Positions 33,911 to 42,240 of a stretch of DNA of 53,001 nucleotides are shown here, one piece after another; position 1 is the first letter of the stretch; each line of letters begins with the position of its first letter. The position numbers were made by a program, and so were the translations under genes. A model generated the notes under the pieces. The model saw nothing but the letters and a program-made list of their open reading frames with translations, had not been told where the DNA came from and did no database searches. The DNA is from Phycisphaerales bacterium (GTDB lineage Bacteria > Planctomycetota > Phycisphaerae > Phycisphaerales > SM1A02): NCBI GenBank assembly GCA_022447205.1, contig JAKVBQ010000023.1, forward strand, positions 1 to 53,001. Reading direction: 5' to 3'.

Positions 33911-35184
33911 ATGTCCAGCATGAGGCGAGCAGGATCCTCGATGCACTCCTTGATGTGCTTGAGGAACCCGACTGCTTCGGTGCCATCAATGATCCGGTGG
34001 TCGTAGCTGAGGGCCAGGTACATCATCGGTCTCAGGACGATCTGACCCGGGTTGTCAGGGTCCTCGACCGCCCGCTTCTTGATCCCGTGCATGCCCAGGA
34101 TGCCCGACTGGGGCGGGTTGAGGATCGGGGTGGACATCATCGATCCATACACGCCCCCATTGGACACCGTGAAGGTGCCACCGGTCATTTCGTCGACGCC
34201 CAGCTGCCCATCTCTGGCGCGCCGGGCGAAGTCGGCGATGGTCCATTCCAGCTGTGCGAAACCCATGGATTCCGCATTTCGGATCACCGGAACCACCAGG
34301 CCTCGGTCGGTTCCCACGGCAACAGCGATGTCGCAGTAGTCGTGGAACTGGATCTCCTTGTCCACGATGTAGGCGTTCACCTTGGGATAGTTCTGGAGTG
34401 CGGACACCGCGGCCTTCAGGAAGAAGCTCATGAAGCCCAGACGGACACCATGCTTCTTCTCGAAGCCCTCCTTGTGCGTGCTTCGAGTGTTCATGACCGC
34501 ACTCATGTCCACCTCGTTGAAGGTGGTCAGCATGGCGGCGTTCTGCTGGGAGGCGACCAGTCGTTCCGCGACCTTCTGTCGCAACTTCGTCATGCGCTCT
34601 CGCCTGATGCCGCGAGAGCCACCAGTGGCAACGGCAGGTGGTGGCGGGGGGGCAGGCGAAGGAGCAGAAGTCCTTTCATGGGAAGGACTTGGCGGAGAAT
34701 CCGTGGCAGCCGGAATCGCATCCACCGCTGCCGAGAGGACATCAGCCTTCATGATCCTGCCAGCAGGTCCGCTGCCGGGGATCGTTTCAAGGTTGACTCC
34801 CTTTTCCTCCGCAAGCTTCCTGGCCATCGTCGATGCGCGGGCGGTTCCGGCATCGCCGGCTGCAGCTGCCGGTTCCAGTTCGGTTTCCACGGGTGCAGCC
34901 TGCTTCTTGCTGGAGGTCTTCTTCTTCTTCTTGCCGGCGGCCTTCTTCGCCGAGGTATCGATGGTGCCCAGCACGGCACCCACTTCCAGTTCCGTGCCGA
35001 CATCCGCGGCAGCATGAAGCACGCCCGCGGCGGGAGAACCCACCTCGAGGGTGGCCTTGTCGGATTCGATCTCGCAGATCGCTTCATCCTGCTCGACCCA
35101 GTCGCCATCCTTCTTCAACCAGGTGCCGACCGTGACTTCGTTGACTGATTCGCCAGGACTCGGAATGGTGATTTCAACACTCAT
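33907..35184 (-). CDS. sucB: 2-oxoglutarate dehydrogenase E2 (dihydrolipoyl succinyltransferase)
   Basis: 425 residues. An N-terminal lipoyl domain (1-78) has lipoylated Lys43 in [12 protein letters not shown] lysine-rich linker (80-94, [16 protein letters not shown]), a peripheral subunit-binding domain (about 110-150, [24 protein letters not shown]), a Pro/Ser-rich linker, and the catalytic domain follow, with HRIIDG near 400 holding the active-site His and Asp. It transfers the succinyl group to CoA in the TCA cycle. The lysine-rich linker is unusual. Located 54 bp after sucA; its stop overlaps rsmH. The E3 gene (lpd) is not in the window. Confidence 0.94.
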   Translation of the reverse strand: MSVEITIPSPGESVNEVTVGTWLKKDGDWVEQDEAICEIESDKATLEVGSPAAGVLHAAADVGTELEVGAVLGTIDTSAKKAAGKKKKKTSSKKQAAPVETELEPAAAAGDAGTARASTMARKLAEEKGVNLETIPGSGPAGRIMKADVLSAAVDAIPAATDSPPSPSHERTSAPSPAPPPPPAVATGGSRGIRRERMTKLRQKVAERLVASQQNAAMLTTFNEVDMSAVMNTRSTHKEGFEKKHGVRLGFMSFFLKAAVSALQNYPKVNAYIVDKEIQFHDYCDIAVAVGTDRGLVVPVIRNAESMGFAQLEWTIADFARRARDGQLGVDEMTGGTFTVSNGGVYGSMMSTPILNPPQSGILGMHGIKKRAVEDPDNPGQIVLRPMMYLALSYDHRIIDGTEAVGFLKHIKECIEDPARLMLDM

Positions 35185-35238
35185 GGTTCAAGCCTGCTTG
35201 TACCGCCATCGGCCCGAGCCGAGGTGGTCAGTGTGTGT

Positions 35239-38154
35239 TCAAGAAGCCTTCTTCTTCCGGCCCTTGGTGTTCGACCGCCTGCGACGTTTGCTTGCGGTCT
35301 TGCTTGCGGCCGTATCACGGGAGGCCGCTGGTTTCTGCTCGAGACTTGTCGATGGTTCGGTGCTGGGAAGCGAGCCGAGCGCATTATCGAGGATCGTCGC
35401 GTGTTCCCGGTTGCTCACGAGCATCGAGCCGACTGCCGGGGATGCGTTCTCTTCACGTCCGACGTAGTCGAGTTCGATGCCGAACATGTGCTTCATGGAA
35501 TGTTCCATGAACCGCCATGCGCCGCTGTTCTCCGGTTCTTCCTGGACCCAGCGGACGATCTCCCGTCCGTCGTAGCGGTTCAGGATGCCCTTCATTGCCG
35601 TGGCATCGATCGGGTAGAGCTGTTCGAAGCGCACGATGGCGACATCGTCCCGGCCGAGTTCCCTTCGACGGGCATCGAGTTCGTAGTAGATCTTGCCCGA
35701 GCACAGGAGCAACTCCCTGACCTTCGAGGGATCGTCGGTCTTGTCGTCGATGATCGTCCGGAATTCGCCCTCGATCAGTTCACGTGGCGTGCTCTTCGCC
35801 TGCGGGAGCCGGAGCATGCTCTTCGGGGTCATGACCACGAGTGGCTTGCGGAACGGCTGCTTCACCTGCCGACGCAGCATGTGGAAGAGCTGGGCTCCGC
35901 TCGTCGGTGCACAGACCTGCATGTTGTCGTCCGCGCAGAGGGAGAGGAAGCGCTCCAGCCGTGCGCTGGAGTGTTCGGGTCCCTGTCCTTCGTAGCCATG
36001 GGGCAGGAACAGCGTGAGCCCGGAGGATCGCTTCCACTTGGTCTCGGCGCTTGCGACGAACTGATCGAAGATCACCTGCGCGCCGTTGGCGAAATCTCCG
36101 AACTGGGCTTCCCAGATGATCAGCATCTGCGGATCGGCCAGTGAGTAGCCGTATTCGAATCCGACCACCGCACACTCGGTGAGTGGGGAGTTGTGGATGC
36201 AGAATCGTGCCTGGTCCTCCGCGATCGCGTTCAGACCGGTCCATGATTCACCGGTCTCCTGGTCATGGACCACCGAATGCCGGTGACTGAACGTCCCGCG
36301 TTCGACGTCCTGTCCGGAGAGCCGGACGGCGTGCCCCTCGAGGAGAAGCGAACCGTACGCGAGGAGTTCAGCCGTTCCCCATTCGATCGGCTTGTCGATG
36401 TCCTCCTTGGCGGACTCCCTTCCCTTGAATCCTCGAGCGACGGTCTTGTGCATCTTGAATTCATCGGGCACGCTCGTGATCGCATGGGTGATCGAGTCCA
36501 GCGTGTCCTGGTCCACGCGGGTGTCGACCGGTTCGAAGATGTGCTCGCCCTGGATCTTCGACCACATGCTCTTGAAGGGATCGATGGAGGGGTCCACCGG
36601 TTGTTCCTTGGAGCGGGCCTGCGCTTCCTCGAGGCGGTCGTTCAGTTCGCCGAGTTGTTCCTCGAACTCGTCCATGGTCAGTTCGCCACGGTCGATCAGC
36701 TTGTCGCGATAGACCTCGAGGACAGGGGTCTTCTCCCGGACCTTCTTGTACATCATCGGTTGCGTGAATGATGGTTCGTCCGACTCGTTGTGTCCGTTCC
36801 TGCGGTAGCACCACATGTCGATCACGACGTCGTTCTTGAACGTCTGTCGATACTCGAGAGCGACTCGTGCGACCCACGCACAGGCTTCCGGATCGTCGCC
36901 GTTCACGTGGAAGATCGGCGCATCGATCATCTTGGCGATGTCCGTGCAGTACCGGCCGCTGAAGGAATCCCGCTGGTTGGTCGTGAATCCCACCTGGTTG
37001 TTCAGGACCAGGTGGATGGTTCCGCCCACCGTGTAGCCATCCAGGCTCATCATGTTGAAGCATTCCGCCACGATGCCCTGTCCCGGGAAGGCGGCGTCGC
37101 CATGCACGATCAGCGGGATCACCTGCTCGCGATTCTCGTCGCTCTGGACCCGCTGCTTGGCACGGCAGCGTCCGAGGACGACGGACGTGACGAACTCGAG
37201 GTGCGATGGATTGGGTGCGAGGGTGAGGTGGATCGACTGTCCGCCCCTGGTGGTCAGTGTGTTGGAGTAGCCGCTGTGGTACTTCACGTCACCGCCGCCG
37301 TCGAGGTAGTCCTCGACCCAGCTCTCCTCGAAGTCGGTGAAGATCTGTTCGAACGACTTCTGAAGGATGTTGACCAGGACGTTGAGCCGGCCCCGGTGGG
37401 CCATGCCGATCGCGAATTCCTTGATCCCGTTGGCAGGTCCCTGGTCGATGATCTGGTCCATCATCGGGATGAGGGATTCGCCGCCCTCCAGTCCGAACCG
37501 CTTCTTGCCGACGTATCGCTTGCGCAGGAACGCCTCGAACCCGTCCGCGTTGACGAGGCTCTGGAGCAGCTGCATCTTGTTCTCGTGCGAGAACTCGGGC
37601 TTGTTCCTGACCGTCTCCATCCGACGCTGAAGCCATCGGCGGCGGTCACGGTCCTGGATGTGCATGTACTCGGCACCGATGTGCCTGCAGTAGGTCTCCT
37701 CGAGATGTTCGATGATGTCGCCGAGGGTCGATGGGTTGTCCAGTGGAAGCGTGCCGGGGTCGAACTTCTCCTGGAGGACCGTGTCATCCAGGCCGAACGA
37801 CTCGAGGGTCAGCGTCTCCGGGAAGGGTCGTTGTGTTCCAAGCGGGTCGAGGTCCGCCGCGAAGTGCCCGATGTCACGGTAGTGGTAGATCAGGGAGTCG
37901 ACCCGACCTTGTGCGGTGTTGGCGACGCTGACCGGTTCGCCGCCTGAGTGCTCGCCGCCTTGTCGTCCGAGATCGAAGCCCAGGAAGAACTGCTTCCAAT
38001 CGTCGGAAAGAGCGGACGGATCCTCCCGCCACTGGGCATAGAGACGCTCGATGTACTCGGCGTTCCATCCATTCACGGCAGGGCCCGAACCGGTCGAGGG
38101 GTCACTGCTGTTGCTTGGATGTTCGGCAGGATTCCCCGCCTCAGGGGTGGCCAT
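35239..38154 (-). CDS. sucA: 2-oxoglutarate dehydrogenase E1 (thiamine-dependent decarboxylase)
   Basis: 971 residues; decarboxylates 2-oxoglutarate with thiamine diphosphate and passes the succinyl group to SucB. It starts with the usual GWNAEYIERLYAQWREDPSAL E2-binding segment. It contains GMAHRGRLNVL, HGDAAFPGQGIVAECFNM, VNGDDPEAC and, near the end, LYPIDATAMKGIL. ATG 38154 was chosen because the conserved start follows and the 21 residues upstream are not conserved-looking. The C-terminus carries a polybasic tail (about 953-971, with KRRRRSN and KGRKKKAS) beyond the normal end. A TACAAT -10 box and an inverted repeat lie upstream at 38227-38259. Confidence 0.95.
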   Translation of the reverse strand: MATPEAGNPAEHPSNSSDPSTGSGPAVNGWNAEYIERLYAQWREDPSALSDDWKQFFLGFDLGRQGGEHSGGEPVSVANTAQGRVDSLIYHYRDIGHFAADLDPLGTQRPFPETLTLESFGLDDTVLQEKFDPGTLPLDNPSTLGDIIEHLEETYCRHIGAEYMHIQDRDRRRWLQRRMETVRNKPEFSHENKMQLLQSLVNADGFEAFLRKRYVGKKRFGLEGGESLIPMMDQIIDQGPANGIKEFAIGMAHRGRLNVLVNILQKSFEQIFTDFEESWVEDYLDGGGDVKYHSGYSNTLTTRGGQSIHLTLAPNPSHLEFVTSVVLGRCRAKQRVQSDENREQVIPLIVHGDAAFPGQGIVAECFNMMSLDGYTVGGTIHLVLNNQVGFTTNQRDSFSGRYCTDIAKMIDAPIFHVNGDDPEACAWVARVALEYRQTFKNDVVIDMWCYRRNGHNESDEPSFTQPMMYKKVREKTPVLEVYRDKLIDRGELTMDEFEEQLGELNDRLEEAQARSKEQPVDPSIDPFKSMWSKIQGEHIFEPVDTRVDQDTLDSITHAITSVPDEFKMHKTVARGFKGRESAKEDIDKPIEWGTAELLAYGSLLLEGHAVRLSGQDVERGTFSHRHSVVHDQETGESWTGLNAIAEDQARFCIHNSPLTECAVVGFEYGYSLADPQMLIIWEAQFGDFANGAQVIFDQFVASAETKWKRSSGLTLFLPHGYEGQGPEHSSARLERFLSLCADDNMQVCAPTSGAQLFHMLRRQVKQPFRKPLVVMTPKSMLRLPQAKSTPRELIEGEFRTIIDDKTDDPSKVRELLLCSGKIYYELDARRRELGRDDVAIVRFEQLYPIDATAMKGILNRYDGREIVRWVQEEPENSGAWRFMEHSMKHMFGIELDYVGREENASPAVGSMLVSNREHATILDNALGSLPSTEPSTSLEQKPAASRDTAASKTASKRRRRSNTKGRKKKAS

Positions 38155-38226
38155 CGTCCATGCGCTCCGTGCCCACTCGCCGGGGTCTGTCCGTACCCCC
38201 GCGGCGGGCTCTTGCACTCATGGTCA

Positions 38227-38259
38227 ATTGTACGTTCCAGATGCACCTGACGCAGGTGC
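38227..38259 (-). promoter_or_regulatory. sucA promoter with an operator-like inverted repeat
   Basis: The minus strand has TACAAT at 38232-38227, one mismatch from consensus -10, 73 bp before the sucA ATG. Just upstream, 38243-38259 is a perfect inverted repeat GCACCTG-ACG-CAGGTGC placed around the -35 position, where a bound regulator would block or contact polymerase. The rest of the 189-bp gap between priA and sucA shows no gene. Confidence 0.5.
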
Positions 38260-38343
38260 CGATGGCCTCAGAATCCCGTGAAAACGTGAGTTCTCCACCA
38301 TCCGGTCAGCCTGCCCGAGCGATGCGTCCGATCACTTCCACGA

Positions 38344-40695
38344 TCACATCAGTCCAAGCGGATCCACGTCCACCGCGATGCGTTCCCCGGGCTTGATGAC
38401 GTCGGCCCGACGGGCGGCTCGGAGCACCGATCTCAGGGTGTTCGCATCCGGTGCGAGCAGGAGGATCTGCCATCTCGTTCGCCCGCTGATCCGGCCGATC
38501 GGGCATGGCTCGGGCGGCTGCAGCTCGACAGCTTCGACGAGGTGCGGTCGGAGTCGCTCCGCGAGTGCCTCGGCCGCAAGCCGGCAGGCGTTGTCGTCCT
38601 GGTCCCTGATCACGATGCGGGCCATCCTCCTGATGGGTGGCAGTCCGAATCGCTTCCGCTCGACCAGTTCGCCGTTGGCGAAGGTTTCGTAGTCGTGCAG
38701 GGCTGCGATCCTGATTGCCGGGGCATCAGGCTGGAAGGTCTGGATGATCGCGATGCCGGACTGGGTGCTGCGTCCGCATCGACCGGTCACCTGGGACACC
38801 AGCTGGTAGGTCCGTTCCGTGGCACGGAAGTCGGGGAGATTGAGCGCCGTGTCGGCGTTCACGACCCCGACCAGGCGGACGTTGGGAAAATCCAGCCCCT
38901 TGGCGATCATCTGGGTGCCGAGAAGGACCTTGATCCGACCTCGTGCGAAGCGGTCGAGCGTCTCGTGGAAATCGCTCGCCCCACGCATCGTGTCCGAGTC
39001 GACCCTCTTGACGGCTTCGGGACCGACGGACGGTCCGAGGAGTTCCCTGACCTCCTGCTCGACCCGCTGGGTCCCGAGGCCGAAAACGGTCGTTTTGCGA
39101 CTGCACTGCGGGCACTTCGAGGGCAGGCGCTGCTCGGTGAGGCAATGGTGACAGCGGACGAATTCATGGAGCTTGCTCGCCGGCTGCCGGTCACGGTGGT
39201 AGACCATGCCGGCATCGCACTGTTCGCACTGCATGACCCAGCCACACCGGACATCCGGGCATGAGATGTAGTTGGCGTAGCCTCGCCGGTTGAGCAGGAT
39301 CAGGGCCTGCGCCCCCGAGGAGACGGTTTCGGACAGGGTCCTTGCCAGCCGAGGCCCGAGGAGATGTATCCTCTTGTCATTCCAGCGCTTGCGTTCTTCG
39401 GCGAAGTCCATGATCTCGACACGTGGCAGGGCCAGGCCTGGCGCACGCTCTGGAAGGCGATGGAGTGTCATGAGGCCGCGATTGACCGCGTTGTGCCAGG
39501 TTTCAAGGGAAGGGGTCGCACTGCCCAGGAGTATGGGGCAGGCGGCCAGCTGGGCTCGTCGGATGGCGACATCGCGTCCGTTGTATCGAGGCGCGGAGTC
39601 CTGCTTGTAGGACCCATCATGTTCCTCGTCGACCACGATCAGCCCGAGCCTGCCGTCCGGAATCGGTGCGAAGATCGCGCTGCGAGCGCCGATCACGATG
39701 TCGATCTCTCCTTCGGCCACCATCGTCCACTGCTGGTTGCGCTGGGCCTGAGTCAGTCCCGAATGAAGCAGCGCGACCCGTCGGTCTGGAAACCGGTTGA
39801 ACAGTCGACCCGCGGTCTGCGGGGTCAGTGCGATCTCCGGTACCAGGACCAAGGCGATCTTCCCCCGCTGGATCACGTGATCGACCAGTCGGATGTAGAC
39901 CTCGGTCTTGCCTGCCCCCGTGACACCAAAGAGCAGGTGCTGACTGAATCCGGCATCGAGGGTGCTTGCGATCGATTCGATGGCGTCGGCCTGGGCCGGT
40001 GTCGGTTCGGGTGGGGGGGCTTTCCCCGCAATGGCCTCTGATCGCTGCATCCAGTCGGCGTGGATGCTGGATCGCGTCGCACCGACGACCAGCCCCTGTT
40101 CGAGAAGAGCTCGAATGGGGCCCTTGGTCCTCAGACCCGCCCGCTCCGCCAGGATTCCGATTTCAAGGGGTCGCTCTTCGGCGGGCATGGCATGCAGGAT
40201 CTCGAGGACCTTTCGTCGGCCGCGTCCGAACCGTGCCGGCAATGTCGTGGGGTCCGGGCTGTCCGGTGGCAGGTCGATGAACTGGCGGGTCACCTTGCCT
40301 CGTTGCTGCCTGACCGCGGCAGGCAGCATGGCGGCGAGGGTCATGCCGATCGGGCAGATGTAGTACTCACTGATCCAATGGGCCAGGGAAAGCAGGTCAC
40401 CCGGGAGTCGGGCTCCGGAAGGATCGGCCTTCAAGACCGCCTTCAGTCGATTCGCATCCATGCCGCCGAGCTGCTCATCGGCCTCTCCGGCCTCGATCGT
40501 TCGCACGATCCAGCCCGAGGTCGGCACGTTTCCCCTGCCCAGGGGGACCACCACCCTGTCACCGGCGGTGAGGTGCTCCAGCCCTTCCGGCAGTGCATAG
40601 CTCAGACCGTTCGGATAGCGATCAATGCCCCGTTCGATCGCCACCTGGGCGATGCGGGTCGGTCCGACTTCCAGAAGCATGCCGGTCTGGTTCAC
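38344..40695 (-). CDS. priA: Primosomal protein N' (replication restart helicase)
   Basis: 783 residues. Restarts stalled replication forks by 3'-5' unwinding and helps load the replicative helicase. N-terminal 3'-DNA-binding domain (about 10-120), winged helix region, then the helicase core with Walker A GVTGAGKT (257-264) and DEEH (356-359). The zinc-binding cysteines are clustered between the core domains (about 475-525, CPDVRCGWVMQCEQCDAG, RCHHCLTEQR, CPQC). Motifs GTQMIAKGLDFPNV and QVTGRCGR follow. Start ATG 40695 is divergent from carA, with 103 bp between them. Length and motif order are normal. Confidence 0.95.
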   Translation of the reverse strand: MNQTGMLLEVGPTRIAQVAIERGIDRYPNGLSYALPEGLEHLTAGDRVVVPLGRGNVPTSGWIVRTIEAGEADEQLGGMDANRLKAVLKADPSGARLPGDLLSLAHWISEYYICPIGMTLAAMLPAAVRQQRGKVTRQFIDLPPDSPDPTTLPARFGRGRRKVLEILHAMPAEERPLEIGILAERAGLRTKGPIRALLEQGLVVGATRSSIHADWMQRSEAIAGKAPPPEPTPAQADAIESIASTLDAGFSQHLLFGVTGAGKTEVYIRLVDHVIQRGKIALVLVPEIALTPQTAGRLFNRFPDRRVALLHSGLTQAQRNQQWTMVAEGEIDIVIGARSAIFAPIPDGRLGLIVVDEEHDGSYKQDSAPRYNGRDVAIRRAQLAACPILLGSATPSLETWHNAVNRGLMTLHRLPERAPGLALPRVEIMDFAEERKRWNDKRIHLLGPRLARTLSETVSSGAQALILLNRRGYANYISCPDVRCGWVMQCEQCDAGMVYHRDRQPASKLHEFVRCHHCLTEQRLPSKCPQCSRKTTVFGLGTQRVEQEVRELLGPSVGPEAVKRVDSDTMRGASDFHETLDRFARGRIKVLLGTQMIAKGLDFPNVRLVGVVNADTALNLPDFRATERTYQLVSQVTGRCGRSTQSGIAIIQTFQPDAPAIRIAALHDYETFANGELVERKRFGLPPIRRMARIVIRDQDDNACRLAAEALAERLRPHLVEAVELQPPEPCPIGRISGRTRWQILLLAPDANTLRSVLRAARRADVIKPGERIAVDVDPLGLM

Positions 40696-40782
40696 GCCTT
40701 GATTCTACGCCTCGGACCGGCCCGGGGCGGGTTGACGTCTGCGGTGGGCAACTCGTGCATGTTCATGCCGCCTCCTCATTCG

Positions 40783-40788
40783 TATAAA
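40783..40788 (+). promoter_or_regulatory. TATAAA -10 box just before carA
   Basis: TATAAA ends 10 nt before the carA ATG (40799); the spacer CTCCCTCCCG has no ribosome-binding site. A start site at the usual distance gives a leader of only 0-4 nt. A weak -35 (TGTTCA, 40760-40765) lies 17 bp upstream. Confidence 0.45.
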
Positions 40789-40798
40789 CTCCCTCCCG

Positions 40799-42004
40799 AT
40801 GCCTACAGAAACACCACGTCGAACGGCTCGGCTCGTCCTGGAGGATGGCTCGATCTTCGAAGGCCCTGCCTTCGGGGCGGATGCCACAACCACCGGAGAG
40901 GTGGTCTTCAACACCGCGATGTGCGGCTACCAGGAAGCGCTGACCGACCCGAGTTATCGAGGTCAGGTGTTGGTGATGACCCCCTCGGAGGTCGGCAACT
41001 ACGGTGTCGCCGAGGAGGACGTCGAATCCGGCGCGATCTCCGTCAGCGGCTTCGTGGTCCGTGAGCTCGCCCGGAAGCATTCGAATCACCGGGCGTTCAC
41101 CGATCTCGACGGTTGGATGGCAGCAGAAGGCGTACCCGGCATCGCCGAAGTGGACACCCGGGCCCTGGTCCGGCGCCTGCGGGTTGGTGGCGCGATGCGC
41201 GGGATCCTCTCGACTGATGCAAGCCTCAGTGATCAGGAGCTTCTCGCCCGTGCTCGTTCCTCGGAACCGATGAGCGGGCGAAACCTGGCTGCCGAGGTCA
41301 CGCCATCGGGACCAGGTTCCTTCACTGAGGATCTCGGTGAATGGGGGATGCCCTCGAGACCTGCGGTGAACTCCCGTTACCGGGTGGTCGCCCTCGATTG
41401 TGGCGCAAAGCATTCGATCTACCGACACCTCGTCGACCGAGGTTGTGAGATCCACTCTCTTCCGCTCGATGTGACGGCCGAAGAGATCCTGGCCTCCGGT
41501 GCCGATGGTCTCTTCGTCTCCAACGGTCCCGGAGATCCCGCGGCGGTCGAGGGCACCATCGAGACGCTTCGGCAGGTCGCCGGCACCCTGCCCACCTTCG
41601 GTATCTGCCTCGGACACCAGCTCCTCGCCCTCGCTCTTGGTGCAAGGACCTGGAAATTGAAATTTGGCCACCGTGGAGCAAATCAGCCGGTCCGGAACCT
41701 GCTGACTGGCAGGGTCGAGATCACCAGCCAGAACCACGGGTTCTGTGTTGATGCGGAAAGCCTGGTCGCCGCTGGCGCAGAAGTCACCCATATCCACCTC
41801 AATGACGGCACCGTGGCGGGGTTCAGGCATCGCGAAAAGCCGATTTTCAGCGTGCAGTACCACCCGGAAGCCTCACCCGGGCCTCATGATTCCGCCTACC
41901 TCTTCGACTGCTTCATTCGGTCAATGGCCTCGGGCCAGCCTGTCGGAGCATCGGATTTCAGCGCGATGCAGGAAGCTCGAGCTGGTGTTGGGCACCAGGC
42001 CTGA
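40799..42004 (+). CDS. carA: Carbamoyl-phosphate synthase small (glutaminase) subunit
   Basis: 401 residues. Hydrolyses glutamine and feeds ammonia to CarB for carbamoyl phosphate used in pyrimidine and arginine synthesis. N-terminal CarA domain with FNTAMCGYQEALTDPSY, then a class I glutamine amidotransferase domain: SNGPGDP (241-247), nucleophile Cys270 in GICLGHQ, and His355/Glu357 in VQYHPE. It is slightly longer than usual (about 380) because of a C-terminal tail. carB is not adjacent. No Shine-Dalgarno sequence; see the -10 box at 40783. Confidence 0.96.
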   Translation: MPTETPRRTARLVLEDGSIFEGPAFGADATTTGEVVFNTAMCGYQEALTDPSYRGQVLVMTPSEVGNYGVAEEDVESGAISVSGFVVRELARKHSNHRAFTDLDGWMAAEGVPGIAEVDTRALVRRLRVGGAMRGILSTDASLSDQELLARARSSEPMSGRNLAAEVTPSGPGSFTEDLGEWGMPSRPAVNSRYRVVALDCGAKHSIYRHLVDRGCEIHSLPLDVTAEEILASGADGLFVSNGPGDPAAVEGTIETLRQVAGTLPTFGICLGHQLLALALGARTWKLKFGHRGANQPVRNLLTGRVEITSQNHGFCVDAESLVAAGAEVTHIHLNDGTVAGFRHREKPIFSVQYHPEASPGPHDSAYLFDCFIRSMASGQPVGASDFSAMQEARAGVGHQA

Positions 42005-42240
42005 CCCGCAGCCCTGCAGAACCCCCGTTTGCCTGCCCAGAAACTTTTGCCCTCTCACCACCTCCGGCACCCCAATTGGTTGCGCCGCGTGCCGTCGATC
42101 AAGTAGGGTTCCTTAATCTTCAATGCCCTCTCCTCGCCCTGGAAGCCCGGGTCGGGGGCTTGGCATGTGGAGTTAAACCTGTTCAGAGGTAGTCGAGCGC
42201 GCATGCGACGGACGTTGCCGGCGACTGCAAGGAGCCCCTA
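42005..42240 (+). promoter_or_regulatory. Promoter/leader region of the secretin gene
   Basis: 236 bp without a gene. TAATCT at 42114-42119 is a -10-like box, which would give a leader of about 115 nt. Within the leader, AAGCCC and GGGCTT (about 42143-42161) can pair. The region ends with AAGGAG 7 nt before the secretin ATG. No strong -35 or known riboswitch is recognised. Confidence 0.35.

Noticed and set aside
33955-35148. A 397-codon plus-strand frame opposite sucB
   Set aside because: Shadow of sucB, which has lipoyl, E1/E3-binding and catalytic motifs.
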